Source: Pseudomonadaceae bacterium (GTDB lineage: Bacteria > Pseudomonadota > Gammaproteobacteria > Pseudomonadales > Pseudomonadaceae). From it: a stretch of 35,001 nt of DNA. The notes beneath the pieces are model-generated. The model had not been told where the DNA came from. It searched no databases and saw nothing but the letters and a program-made list of their open reading frames with translations. The stretch spans positions 1-35,001 of the forward strand of contig JAUVZY010000024.1 in assembly GCA_030602315.1 (NCBI GenBank), in the 5' to 3' direction. Below are positions 7,681-16,846 of the stretch, piece after piece (within the stretch, counting starts at the first letter, position 1; every line of letters starts with the position of its first letter). The position numbers and the translations under genes are program-made.

Positions 7681-7696
7681 TGTTCATGACAGGACA
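7681..7696. promoter_or_regulatory. NifA upstream activator sequence, proximal to iscA-nif
   Basis: TGTTCATGACAGGACA is an exact TGT-N10-ACA centred about 95 bp upstream of the predicted start. Together with the site at 7648-7663 it makes a tandem NifA binding region. Confidence 0.75.
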
Positions 7697-7715
7697 GCTG
7701 CTCGGGGTGCTTCGC

Positions 7716-7728
7716 TAACCCATTGATT
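7716..7728 (-). promoter_or_regulatory. IHF-type site of the iscA-nif promoter
   Basis: The reverse complement AATCAATGGGTTA matches WATCAA-N4-TTR fully. It lies between the tandem NifA sites and the sigma54 promoter at 7758-7773. Confidence 0.7.
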
Positions 7729-7757
7729 AAAAAGGCGCTTTAAGCAGCGAAAAGGCG

Positions 7758-7773
7758 TGGCATGTGCGTTGCA
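7758..7773 (+). promoter_or_regulatory. sigma54 promoter of the iscA-nif/nifUSV operon
   Basis: TGGCATGTGCGTTGCA has GG (7759-7760) and GC (7771-7772) 10 bp apart and an intact TTGCA. Transcription should begin near 7784. This excludes the in-frame ATG at 7762 and places the true iscA-nif start at 7828. Confidence 0.87.
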
Positions 7774-7827
7774 GTTGCCCAGTCACAGGTTGCCCAGCCG
7801 CAACCGTCCGACCGAGGAGACACGCCC

Positions 7828-8151
7828 ATGATTACCCTGACAGACAGTGCAATGGCCGCCGTGAACCGCTTCATGACCAGCCTCGACAAGCCGGTCGCAG
7901 GACTGCGCATCCGCGTCGAAGGCGGTGGCTGCTCCGGCTTCAAGTACAGCCTCAAGCTCGAGGAAACCGGCGCCGAGGGCGACCAGGTGGTCGAGATGGG
8001 CGACATCACCCTGCTGGTGGACGAGACCAGCGCGCCGCTTCTGAGCGGCGTCACCATGGATTTCGTCGAGAGCATGGAAGGCAGTGGGTTCACCTTCACC
8101 AACCCGAACGCCTCCAGCAGCTGCGGCTGCGGCAAGTCCTTCGCCTGCTGA
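7828..8151 (+). CDS. iscA-nif: Nif-type A-type iron-sulfur carrier (IscA-nif)
   Basis: The 107-residue A-type carrier has the three conserved cysteines C35 (GGGCSGF), C99 and C101 (SSCGCG) that bind iron or an Fe-S cluster, plus a terminal C107. It is a proposed carrier between NifU and target apoproteins during nitrogenase assembly. ATG 7828 follows AGGAGA at 7815-7820 and is the first start downstream of the sigma54 transcription start. nifU follows after 58 bp that contain a small hairpin. It is first in the nifUSV operon, as in Azotobacter. Confidence 0.95.
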   Translation: MITLTDSAMAAVNRFMTSLDKPVAGLRIRVEGGGCSGFKYSLKLEETGAEGDQVVEMGDITLLVDETSAPLLSGVTMDFVESMEGSGFTFTNPNASSSCGCGKSFAC

Positions 8152-8163
8152 GCAACCTGAGGT

Positions 8164-8180
8164 TGCCGGCGGGACCGGCA
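8164..8180 (+). other. Small hairpin between iscA-nif and nifU
   Basis: TGCCGG and CCGGCA pair around a 5-nt loop, next to a GCAAC/GTTGC repeat at 8152-8166. There is no T tract. It may modulate the ratio of IscA to NifU from the shared transcript. Confidence 0.35.
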
Positions 8181-8209
8181 CCTTCCACCGAATCGGGAGA
8201 TACGCCGTC

Positions 8210-9193
<984 letters not shown>

Positions 9194-9194
9194 G

Positions 9195-10403
9195 ATGCCC
9201 AACATCTACCTCGACAACAACGCCACCACCCGCGTCGATGACGAAGTGGTGCAGGCCATGCTGCCGTTCTTCACCGAGCAGTTCGGCAACCCGTCGTCCT
9301 TGCACAGCTTCGGCAACCAGGTCGGCCAGGCGCTGAAGAAGGCGCGCCAGAGCGTGCAGAAGCTGCTCGGCGCCGAGCACGATTCGGAAATCGTGTTCAC
9401 CTCCTGCGGCACCGAGGCCGATTCGACGGCGATCCTCTCGGCGCTCAAGGCCCAGCCCGAGCGCAAGACCATCATCACCACCACCGTGGAGCACCCGGCG
9501 ATCCTCACCCTGGTCGATTACCTGGCCAGCGAGGGCTACACCGTCCACAAGCTGGCAGTCGACAAGAAGGGCCGCCTGGACCTGGCCCAGTACGCCGAGC
9601 TGCTGACCGACGATGTGGCCATCGTCTCGGTGATGTGGGCGAACAACGAGACCGGCACGCTGTTCCCGGTGGAGGAAATGGCGCGCCTGGCCGACGAGGC
9701 CGGCATCCAGTTCCACACCGACGCCGTGCAGGCGGTGGGCAAGGTGCCGATCGATTTGAAGAACTCCTCGATCCACATGCTCTCGCTATCCGGGCACAAG
9801 CTGCACGCGCCCAAGGGCATCGGCGTGCTCTACCTGCGCCGTGGTACCCGTTTCCGCCCGCTGTTGCGCGGCGGACACCAGGAGCGCGGCCGCCGTGCCG
9901 GCACCGAGAACGCCGCCTCCATCGTCGGCCTGGGCGTGGCCTGCGAGCGCGCGCTGGCGTTCATGGAGCACGAGAACACCGAGGTCAAGCGCCTGCGCGA
10001 CAAGCTCGAAGCCGGCATCCTCGCCGCCGTGCCGTATTCCTTCGTCACTGGCGACCCGGACAACCGCCTGCCCAACACCGCCAACATCGCCTTCGAGTAC
10101 ATCGAGGGCGAGGCCATCCTGCTGCTCTTGAACAAGGTCGGCATCGCCGCCTCCAGCGGCTCGGCGTGCACCTCCGGCTCGCTCGAGCCTTCCCACGTGA
10201 TGCGCGCGATGGACATTCCCTACACCGCCGCCCACGGCACCGTGCGCTTCTCCCTCTCGCGCTACACCACCGAGGAGGAGATCGACCACGTGATCCGCGA
10301 GGTGCCGCCGATCGTGGCCCAGCTGCGCAAGATGTCGCCGTACTGGAAGGGCGACGGCCCGGCCCAGGAAGCCGGCAAGGAGTTCGCGCCGGTCTACGCC
10401 TGA
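9195..10403 (+). CDS. nifS: Cysteine desulfurase NifS
   Basis: NifS is a PLP enzyme that takes sulfur from L-cysteine as a persulfide and gives it to NifU. The 402-residue protein has the PLP lysine K202 (SGHKLH) and active-site C325 (SGSACTSGS), both at A. vinelandii numbering, plus [10 protein letters not shown] (174-183) and the class V aminotransferase fold. ATG 9195 is preceded by GGAGGTG inside the end of nifU. nifV follows after 31 bp. Confidence 0.98.
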   Translation: MPNIYLDNNATTRVDDEVVQAMLPFFTEQFGNPSSLHSFGNQVGQALKKARQSVQKLLGAEHDSEIVFTSCGTEADSTAILSALKAQPERKTIITTTVEHPAILTLVDYLASEGYTVHKLAVDKKGRLDLAQYAELLTDDVAIVSVMWANNETGTLFPVEEMARLADEAGIQFHTDAVQAVGKVPIDLKNSSIHMLSLSGHKLHAPKGIGVLYLRRGTRFRPLLRGGHQERGRRAGTENAASIVGLGVACERALAFMEHENTEVKRLRDKLEAGILAAVPYSFVTGDPDNRLPNTANIAFEYIEGEAILLLLNKVGIAASSGSACTSGSLEPSHVMRAMDIPYTAAHGTVRFSLSRYTTEEEIDHVIREVPPIVAQLRKMSPYWKGDGPAQEAGKEFAPVYA

Positions 10404-10434
10404 AGCGCGGCAGAGCCGGCGCGGGAGGACAGCA

Positions 10435-11598
10435 ATGAGCCAGGTGATCATCGACGACACCACCCTGCGCGATGGCGAGCAGAGCGCCGGGGTGGCCTTC
10501 AGCCCGGACGAGAAGATCGCCATCGCCCGCGCGCTGGCCGAGCTGGGCGTGCCGGAGCTGGAGATCGGCATCCCCAGCATGGGCGAGGAGGAGCAGGCGG
10601 TGATGCGTGCCATCGCCGCGCTGGGCCTGCCCGCCACGCTGATGGGCTGGTGCCGGCTGTGCGACACGGACCTCGCGGCTGCGCGCCACAGCGGGGTCGG
10701 CATGCTCGACCTGTCGTTGCCGGTCTCCGACCTGATGCTTAAGCACAAGCTGAACCGCGACCGGGCCTGGGCGCGCCGCGAGGTGCGGCGGCTGGTGAGC
10801 GAGGCGCGGATGGCCGGCTTCGAGGTGTGCCTGGGCTGCGAGGATGCCTCGCGGGCGGACTTCGAATTCATCGTCGAGGTGGCCGCCGTGGCCCAGGCGG
10901 CCGGCGCGCGGCGCCTCCGTTTTGCCGACACCGTCGGGATCATGGAGCCGTTCGGCATGTTCGAGCGCTTCGTGTTCCTGCGTCAGCGCATCGACCTGGA
11001 ACTGGAGGTCCACGCGCACGACGACTTCGGCCTGGCCACCGCCAACACCCTGGCGGCGGTGCGCGGCGGGGCGACGCATATCAACACCACGGTCAACGGC
11101 CTTGGCGAGCGCGCCGGCAACGCGCCGCTGGAAGAGTGCGCGCTGGCGCTCAAGCAACTGCACGGCATCGATACCGGCATCGACACCCGCGGCATTCCGG
11201 AAATCTCCGCACTGGTGGAGAAGGCCTCGGGGCGGCAGGTGGCCTGGCAGAAGAGCGTGGTCGGCGCCGGGGTGTTCACCCACGAGGCTGGCATCCACGT
11301 CGACGGGCTGCTCAAGCACCGCGCCAACTACGAGGGGCTCAATCCCGACGTGCTCGGTCGCAGCCACTCGCTGGTGCTGGGCAAGCATTCCGGCGCGCAC
11401 ATGGTGCGCAGCAGCTATCAGGCGCTCGGCATCGTGCTGGACGACTTCCAGACCCAGCTGCTGCTGAGCCGCATCCGCGCCTTCTCCACCGCCTTCAAGC
11501 GCAGCCCGCAGCCGGCCGAACTCGAGCAGTTCTACCGCCAGCTGGGCGAATCCACCCCCGCCGCTGTGGCTCCACGGGCCGCAGGAGGTCTGGCATGA
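10435..11598 (+). CDS. nifV: Homocitrate synthase NifV
   Basis: NifV condenses acetyl-CoA and 2-oxoglutarate to R-homocitrate, the organic ligand of FeMo-co. The 387-residue protein has the HMGL-like TIM barrel with DTTLRDGEQ (8-16), the metal-binding HAHDD (193-197), and NGLGERAGN (221-229), followed by the communication domain with [19 protein letters not shown] ribosome site precedes ATG 10435. Its TGA overlaps the ATG of cysE1 (ATGA at 11595-11598), so the two are coupled. Confidence 0.97.
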   Translation: MSQVIIDDTTLRDGEQSAGVAFSPDEKIAIARALAELGVPELEIGIPSMGEEEQAVMRAIAALGLPATLMGWCRLCDTDLAAARHSGVGMLDLSLPVSDLMLKHKLNRDRAWARREVRRLVSEARMAGFEVCLGCEDASRADFEFIVEVAAVAQAAGARRLRFADTVGIMEPFGMFERFVFLRQRIDLELEVHAHDDFGLATANTLAAVRGGATHINTTVNGLGERAGNAPLEECALALKQLHGIDTGIDTRGIPEISALVEKASGRQVAWQKSVVGAGVFTHEAGIHVDGLLKHRANYEGLNPDVLGRSHSLVLGKHSGAHMVRSSYQALGIVLDDFQTQLLLSRIRAFSTAFKRSPQPAELEQFYRQLGESTPAAVAPRAAGGLA

Positions 11599-12368
11599 GT
11601 CTCTTTAGCGAATGGCGTGACGACGTGCGCTGCGTGTTCCAGCGCGACCCGGCCGCGCGCACCACCTTCGAAGTGCTGACCACCTACCCGGGGGTGCACG
11701 CGATCCTGCTCTACCGGCTGGCCAACCGCCTGTGGCGGCGGCAGTGGCGCTACCCGGCGCGCTTGCTGGCGTTCGTCGCCAGGCTGCTGAGCAACGTCGA
11801 CATCCACCCCGGCGCCACCATCGGCGCGCGGTTCTTCATCGATCACGGCGCCTGCGTGGTGATCGGTGAGACCGCCGAGATCGGCGATGACGTGACCCTC
11901 TACCACGGCGTGACCCTCGGCGGCACCAGCTGGCGCAAGGGCAAGCGCCATCCGACCCTGGGCAACGGCGTGCTGGTCGGCGCCGGTGCCAAGGTGCTGG
12001 GGCCGATCACCGTCGGCGACAACGCCCGGGTCGGCGCCAACTCGGTGGTGGTGGCCGACGTGCCGGAGGGCTGCACGGTGGTCGGCATCCCCGGCAAGGT
12101 GGTCAAGCTGCGCGAGGCCGGGCGGGTGAACCCCTACGGCATCGATCTGGACCATCACCTGATCCCCGACCCGGTGGGCAAGGCCATCGCCTGCCTGCTC
12201 GATCGCATCGACGCGCTGGAGAAGGCCGTGGAAAACGGCGGCCAGCTCGCCGCCGGCAGCCAGGCGGCGTTCTACAAGGGCTGCAACGTCGACAACAGCA
12301 TCTGCGAGAGCGACTGCGGCGGCGGCACCAGCACCAGCGGGCGGCGTGCCGCCGGCCTGGCCGAGTGA
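11595..12368 (+). CDS. cysE1: Nif-linked serine O-acetyltransferase (CysE1/NifP)
   Basis: It makes O-acetylserine from serine and acetyl-CoA, the precursor of cysteine. In the nif operon it raises the cysteine pool used by NifS; the Azotobacter gene has also been called nifP. The 257-residue protein has the left-handed beta helix with catalytic D69 (VDIHPG), H84 (IDHGA) and H119 (KRHP), equivalent to D143, H158 and H193 of E. coli CysE. It is a short-N-terminus form. The C-terminus has a cysteine-rich [15 protein letters not shown] tail, which is unlike E. coli CysE and might alter feedback inhibition. It overlaps nifV by 4 bp. Confidence 0.94.
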   Translation: MSLFSEWRDDVRCVFQRDPAARTTFEVLTTYPGVHAILLYRLANRLWRRQWRYPARLLAFVARLLSNVDIHPGATIGARFFIDHGACVVIGETAEIGDDVTLYHGVTLGGTSWRKGKRHPTLGNGVLVGAGAKVLGPITVGDNARVGANSVVVADVPEGCTVVGIPGKVVKLREAGRVNPYGIDLDHHLIPDPVGKAIACLLDRIDALEKAVENGGQLAAGSQAAFYKGCNVDNSICESDCGGGTSTSGRRAAGLAE

Positions 12369-12378
12369 GGTAGCCGCC

Positions 12379-12918
12379 ATGGACCTGCAGGATTTCGATG
12401 GCGCCGGACTCTACTTCGACGCGCCAATGAGCGGCGAGGTGGCGGCCTTGCTGGACGCGGCCAGCGCCCAGTACGCCGAAGGCACCGCCGAGGCACCTTT
12501 GCTTGCCGCCCAGGCGCTGGCGCCGGACAACCTCAGCGTGCTGGTCGGCCTGTACCGCTTCTACTACTACCAGCACCGCTACGCCGATGCCCTGACCATC
12601 GCCGAGCAAGTGATGGCGGTGGTCGGCCCGCAGCTCAAGCTGCCGCCACGCTGGCAGGACATCGCCATGGAGCATCTGGCGGTGGCCGCCGAGCTGGGCT
12701 TCGGCCTGTTGCGCTTCTACCTGCTGGCGCTCAAGGGCGCCGGCTACCTCAGCCTGCGCCTGGGCCGCTTCGAAACCGGCAAGGCCATGCTCACCCAGGT
12801 GGTGTCGCTCGACGCCGACAACCGCCTCGGCGCCCGCCTGCTGCTCGAGGTGCTCGCCGAGCACACCGCCCAGATCATCAGCTTCCCCACCACGGCCACC
12901 ACGGAGATTCGTTCATGA
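12379..12918 (+). CDS. TPR-like helical protein between cysE1 and nifW (paralogue of 4899-5399)
   Basis: Function unknown; it sits where Azotobacter nif clusters carry an unnamed orf between nifP and nifW. The 179-residue, all-helical product has TPR-like hairpins: LYRFYYYQHRYADALTIAEQ (58-77) and LLRFYLLALKGAGYLSLR (110-127), then FETGKAMLTQVVSLDADN, a typical final TPR-like turn. It aligns through these segments with the product at 4899-5399. ATG 12379 follows GAGG at 12366-12369. Its stop overlaps the ATG of nifW (ATGA at 12915-12918). A protein-protein adaptor role is inferred from fold only. Confidence 0.85.
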   Translation: MDLQDFDGAGLYFDAPMSGEVAALLDAASAQYAEGTAEAPLLAAQALAPDNLSVLVGLYRFYYYQHRYADALTIAEQVMAVVGPQLKLPPRWQDIAMEHLAVAAELGFGLLRFYLLALKGAGYLSLRLGRFETGKAMLTQVVSLDADNRLGARLLLEVLAEHTAQIISFPTTATTEIRS

Positions 12919-13262
12919 CCGTACAACCCTATTCCCCGGATGCCGACCTCACGCTGGACGAGGGCATGGAAGAGCTGGTGTCCGCCGAGGACTTTCTCGA
13001 GTACTTCGGCGTGCCGTTCGACCAGACCGTGGTGCACATCAACCGCCTGCACATCATGCAGCGCTACCACGACTACCTGGCCCAGGCCGGCGACCTCGCC
13101 GAGCTGGACGAGGCGCCGCGCGCGGCGATCTACCGCGAGCTGCTCAACCGCGCCTACCAGGACTTCGTCAATTCCAACGCGCAGACCGAAAAGGTGCTCA
13201 AGGTGTTCAAGCGCAACGAGCCGCAAAGCACCTTCGTGCCGCTCGACCAACTGCTCGGCTGA
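12915..13262 (+). CDS. nifW: Nitrogenase-stabilising protein NifW
   Basis: NifW interacts with the MoFe protein and is thought to help its maturation or protect it from oxygen. The 115-residue protein shows the NifW pattern: ELVSAEDFLEYFGVPFDQ (20-37), VVHINRLHIMQRYHDYL, and the C-terminal KVFKRNEPQSTFVPLDQLLG. It overlaps the upstream gene by 4 bp and is followed by nifZ after 16 bp. Confidence 0.96.
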   Translation: MTVQPYSPDADLTLDEGMEELVSAEDFLEYFGVPFDQTVVHINRLHIMQRYHDYLAQAGDLAELDEAPRAAIYRELLNRAYQDFVNSNAQTEKVLKVFKRNEPQSTFVPLDQLLG

Positions 13263-13278
13263 TTCCGGAGGGCGCGAG

Positions 13279-13743
13279 ATGCTGCCGCTATACGACTACG
13301 GCGATTCGGTTCGCCTGATCCGCAACGTGCGCAATGACGGCACCTACCCGGGCATGGCCACCGGCGCCCTGCTGATCCGTCGTGGCGCGGTCGGCTGCGT
13401 GTACGACGTGGGCACCTACCTGCAGGACCAGCTGATCTACCGGGTGCACTTTCTCGACGCCGGGCGCACCGTCGGCTGCCGCGAGGAAGAGCTGATCGCC
13501 GCCTCGGCGCCCTGGGTGCCCAACCTGTTCGAATTCCGCGACAAGGTCATCGCCCTCAAGAGCTTCGCCCTGCGCGGCGAGGTGGTGGTCGAGCGCGGCC
13601 AGCACGGCATCATCGACAAGGTGCTGCGCGATGCGCCGGGTGGGCCGCAGTACCACGTGCACTGGGGTGACGGGCTGGTGCTGCAGATTCCCGAGGCGAG
13701 CCTGGCGATGGCCGAGGAAGCGCTGGAGGTGCCCCATGAATGA
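13279..13743 (+). CDS. nifZ: MoFe protein maturation factor NifZ
   Basis: NifZ acts in forming the second P-cluster of NifDK. The 154-residue protein contains two tandem copies of the NifZ module, each an SH3-like start with a basic strand: YDYGDSVRLIRNVRNDG (5-21) and FEFRDKVIALKSFALRG from about 84. Each is followed by a G/R-G...G(V/I)I/V turn (GAVGCVYDVG; GQHGIIDKV) and a hydrophobic strand with VHF or VHW. Ribosome site GGAGGG lies upstream. The end overlaps nifM by 8 bp. Confidence 0.96.
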   Translation: MLPLYDYGDSVRLIRNVRNDGTYPGMATGALLIRRGAVGCVYDVGTYLQDQLIYRVHFLDAGRTVGCREEELIAASAPWVPNLFEFRDKVIALKSFALRGEVVVERGQHGIIDKVLRDAPGGPQYHVHWGDGLVLQIPEASLAMAEEALEVPHE

Positions 13744-14617
13744 GCATCTGCCCGGCGACAGCGAGCGCCGTTACCGCCTGCTCAAGGTGGCGCTGGAGCG
13801 TTTCGGCTGCGAGCCGGCGGCGCTGGACGACCAGCAGCAGCGCCAGGCCGAGCGCATCATCGGCCGCCAGCTGCAGATCGAGGAGGCGGTGCTGCACAGC
13901 CGCGAGGCGCTCGGCGTGCTGGTGCCCGATTCGCAGATCGACGAGGCCTGGTCGCGCATCGCCGCCCGCTACGACGATGCCCAGGCGCTGGAGCAGGCGC
14001 TCGAGGCCAACGGCCTGGATGCCGCGCGGGTGCGCGCGCTGCTGGCCCGCGAGCTGAAGGTCGAGGCGATCCTCGACCGCATCAGCACCGGCCTCGCGCC
14101 GATCAGCGATACCGACGTGAGCCTCTACTACTTCAGCCACCTCGAGCAGTTCGAGCGGCCGGAGACGCGGCTGGCGCGGCACATCCTGATCACCATCAAC
14201 GAGGACTTCCCGGAGAACAGCCGCGCGGCGGCGCTGAGCCGCATCCAGGCCATCGCCAAGCGCCTGGGCAACAAGCCCGAACGCTTCGCCGAGCAGGCGA
14301 TGAAGCACTCCGAATGCCCCACGTCGCTGCAGGGCGGCGTGCTCGGCGAGGTCAAGCGCGGCACGCTGTTCCCCGAGCTGGAAGCCTGCCTGTTCGGTCT
14401 GGCTCCGGGTCAGCTGTCCGAGGTGGTGGAGTCGCCGCTGGGCTTTCATCTGCTGTTCTGCGAAGCGGTCACCGCCGCCGGGTGCCTGCCGCTGGAGGAG
14501 GTCCTGCCGCGCCTGCGTGACTGGCTCGAATCGCGCCAGCGCCAGGCGCGTCAGCGCCAGTGGCTCGAGCAGCTGCTCAATCCATCCGCATCCCACGAGG
14601 AGAAGGCCCATGGCTGA
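13736..14617 (+). CDS. nifM: Nitrogenase Fe-protein maturation peptidyl-prolyl isomerase NifM
   Basis: NifM is needed for the accumulation of active Fe protein (NifH). The 293-residue protein has an N-terminal helical chaperone-like part and a C-terminal PpiC-type parvulin domain, approximately 142-245, starting at LARHILITINEDF and containing QGGVLGEVKRGTLFPE and PLGFHLLFCEAV. No signal peptide is present, as expected for a cytoplasmic parvulin. It overlaps nifZ by 8 bp and clpX2 by 8 bp, so the three are translationally linked. Confidence 0.96.
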   Translation: MNEHLPGDSERRYRLLKVALERFGCEPAALDDQQQRQAERIIGRQLQIEEAVLHSREALGVLVPDSQIDEAWSRIAARYDDAQALEQALEANGLDAARVRALLARELKVEAILDRISTGLAPISDTDVSLYYFSHLEQFERPETRLARHILITINEDFPENSRAAALSRIQAIAKRLGNKPERFAEQAMKHSECPTSLQGGVLGEVKRGTLFPELEACLFGLAPGQLSEVVESPLGFHLLFCEAVTAAGCLPLEEVLPRLRDWLESRQRQARQRQWLEQLLNPSASHEEKAHG

Positions 14618-15944
14618 TAACGAGACTCCCTGCTGCTCGTTCTGCGGCGCCGAGAAAAGCGCCAGCGTGCCCCTGATCGCCGGCAACGACGGGCGTATCT
14701 GCGAGGCCTGCGTGAAGCTCGCCCACCAGGTGGTGGCCAGCTGGGGCCAGCGGCGCAAGAGTCAGGAACTGGCGCCGCAGTTGCGCACGCCTTCCGAGTA
14801 CAAAAAGCATCTCGACGAGTCGGTGATCGGCCAGGAGTCGGCCAAGGAAACCCTTTCGGTCGCCGTCTACAACCACTACCTGCGCCTGCTCAACAGCAAC
14901 CGCGAGCCGGTCTGCCAGCTGAGCGAGCAGGTCGAGCTGGAAAAATCCAACATCCTCATGGCCGGCCCCTCGGGCACCGGCAAGACGCTGCTGGTGCGCA
15001 CCCTGGCGCGCATCCTCGGGGTGCCGTTCGCTTCGGCCGATGCCACCACCCTGACCCAGGCCGGTTACGTCGGCGACGACGTCGACAGCATCATCTCCCG
15101 CCTGCTCGATGCCGCCGGCGGCGACGTGCAGCAGGCGCAGTGGGGCATCGTCTACATCGACGAGGTGGACAAGCTGGCCAAGCGCTCCGGCGGCGGCACC
15201 GCAGTGCGCGACATCTCCGGCGAGGGCGTGCAGCAGGCGCTGCTGAAGATGGTCGAAGGCACCGAGGTGCGCATCGCCAAGTCCGGCCGGCGCAGCGAGC
15301 ACAGCGAAGAGCAGGTGGTGGACACGCGCAACATCCTGTTCATCGCCGGTGGCGCCTTCCCCGGGCTGGAAGAACTGGTGCGCAGCCGCCTGCAGCCCAA
15401 GTCCGGCGGCATCGGCTTCCACGCCGCGCCGCCGCGCCAGGAAAAGCCCTCGATCAACGAGCTGCTGTCGGCGCTGATGCCGGACGATCTGCACGAGTTC
15501 GGCCTGATTCCCGAGTTCATCGGGCGCTTCCCGATCATCACCTTCCTGCAGGAGCTGGACCACGCCATGCTGCTGCGCATCCTCACCGAGCCGCGCAACG
15601 CGCTGGTCAAGCAGTACAAGCAGCTGTTCGCCTATCAGGGCATCACCCTGGAGGTGACCGACCAGGCGCTGTCGTTCATCGCCGACCAGGCGCTGGTCCG
15701 CAAGACCGGCGCCCGCGGGCTGCGCGCGGTGCTCGAGTCGGCGCTGCAGCGCACCATGTTCGAGATGCCCTCCAAGCCGTTGTTGCGCAGCTGCACGCTG
15801 GATCTGCTCGAGCAGGACGCCGGCGGCCAGGCGCTGGCGGTGCTCGAGGGCTTCGCCGAGCCGGGCGAGCAAGCCAGCCAGCCGGCGCCGCCGGCGGCCA
15901 GCGAGGCCGCGGCAGGGCCGCCGCGCCTGGCCGTGGATCTCTGA
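14610..15944 (+). CDS. clpX2: Nif-cluster ClpX unfoldase (ClpX2)
   Basis: An AAA+ ClpX paralogue encoded in the nif operon; the corresponding Azotobacter gene was first described as an orf after nifM. The 444-residue protein has the N-terminal zinc domain (C9, C12, C31, C34), Walker A GPSGTGKT (119-126), pore-loop GYVG (152-155), Walker B VYIDEVD (181-187), and an intact IGF (268-270) for docking ClpP. It should therefore be able to form ClpXP. A likely job is turnover of nif assembly proteins, as reported for NifB/NifEN in Azotobacter. The C-terminus has an Ala/Pro-rich extension after about 420. The ATG overlaps nifM by 8 bp. Confidence 0.94.
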   Translation: MADNETPCCSFCGAEKSASVPLIAGNDGRICEACVKLAHQVVASWGQRRKSQELAPQLRTPSEYKKHLDESVIGQESAKETLSVAVYNHYLRLLNSNREPVCQLSEQVELEKSNILMAGPSGTGKTLLVRTLARILGVPFASADATTLTQAGYVGDDVDSIISRLLDAAGGDVQQAQWGIVYIDEVDKLAKRSGGGTAVRDISGEGVQQALLKMVEGTEVRIAKSGRRSEHSEEQVVDTRNILFIAGGAFPGLEELVRSRLQPKSGGIGFHAAPPRQEKPSINELLSALMPDDLHEFGLIPEFIGRFPIITFLQELDHAMLLRILTEPRNALVKQYKQLFAYQGITLEVTDQALSFIADQALVRKTGARGLRAVLESALQRTMFEMPSKPLLRSCTLDLLEQDAGGQALAVLEGFAEPGEQASQPAPPAASEAAAGPPRLAVDL

Positions 15945-15946
15945 GC

Positions 15947-15962
15947 TGTCGCAAAGCCGACA
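15947..15962. promoter_or_regulatory. NifA upstream activator sequence of nifF
   Basis: TGTCGCAAAGCCGACA is an exact TGT-N10-ACA beginning 2 bp after the clpX2 stop. Its centre is about 137 bp upstream of the predicted nifF start, the normal range for NifA. Confidence 0.78.
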
Positions 15963-16007
15963 GGCCCGCGGCTCTGTCACCTGCTGGTGCGTAGGCTTTC
16001 CGACAAC

Positions 16008-16036
16008 ACCCCGCTCATTCGAGCGGGGTTTCTTTT
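16008..16036 (+). terminator. Intrinsic terminator of the nifUSV-clpX2 operon
   Basis: ACCCCGCTC and GAGCGGGGT pair perfectly around a 4-nt loop, followed by TTTCTTTT. It lies between the nifF activator site and the nifF promoter, so it separates the clpX2 transcript from nifF. Confidence 0.9.
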
Positions 16037-16037
16037 A

Positions 16038-16050
16038 AATCAATCACTTA
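16038..16050 (+). promoter_or_regulatory. IHF-type site of the nifF promoter
   Basis: AATCAATCACTTA matches WATCAA-N4-TTR. It lies directly after the terminator T tract, between the NifA site and the sigma54 promoter. Confidence 0.72.
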
Positions 16051-16051
16051 G

Positions 16052-16702
<651 letters not shown>

Positions 16703-16735
16703 CCCCTCCGGCCCGGACCACGACGGGCAGGAACG

Positions 16736-16763
16736 AAAAAGGCGACCGCAAGGTCGCCTTTTT
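16736..16763. terminator. Bidirectional terminator between nifF and rhlE2
   Basis: AAAAAGGCGACC, loop GCAA, GGTCGCCTTTTT: a symmetric stem with A run and T run, suited to both converging genes. It is also the border of the nif block and the core genome. Nothing else is visible in 16764-16846. Confidence 0.92.
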
Positions 16764-16846
16764 CATTTGCTGCACATGGCCGCTAGGGCGGTCGTCCGCG
16801 CGGCGCGAGAAGGCCGCCGAACACGCCGGGCGAACGCGGCCTGACC

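Noticed and set aside
7762..7827. Upstream in-frame start (22 extra codons) for iscA-nif
   Set aside because: It lies within the sigma54 promoter and before the predicted transcript start, has no ribosome site, and extends beyond the A-type carrier family start.
16703..16846. Integration site or mobile element at the nif border
   Set aside because: Only a terminator and short unique sequence are present; no tRNA gene, direct repeat, transposase or integrase fragment was seen.
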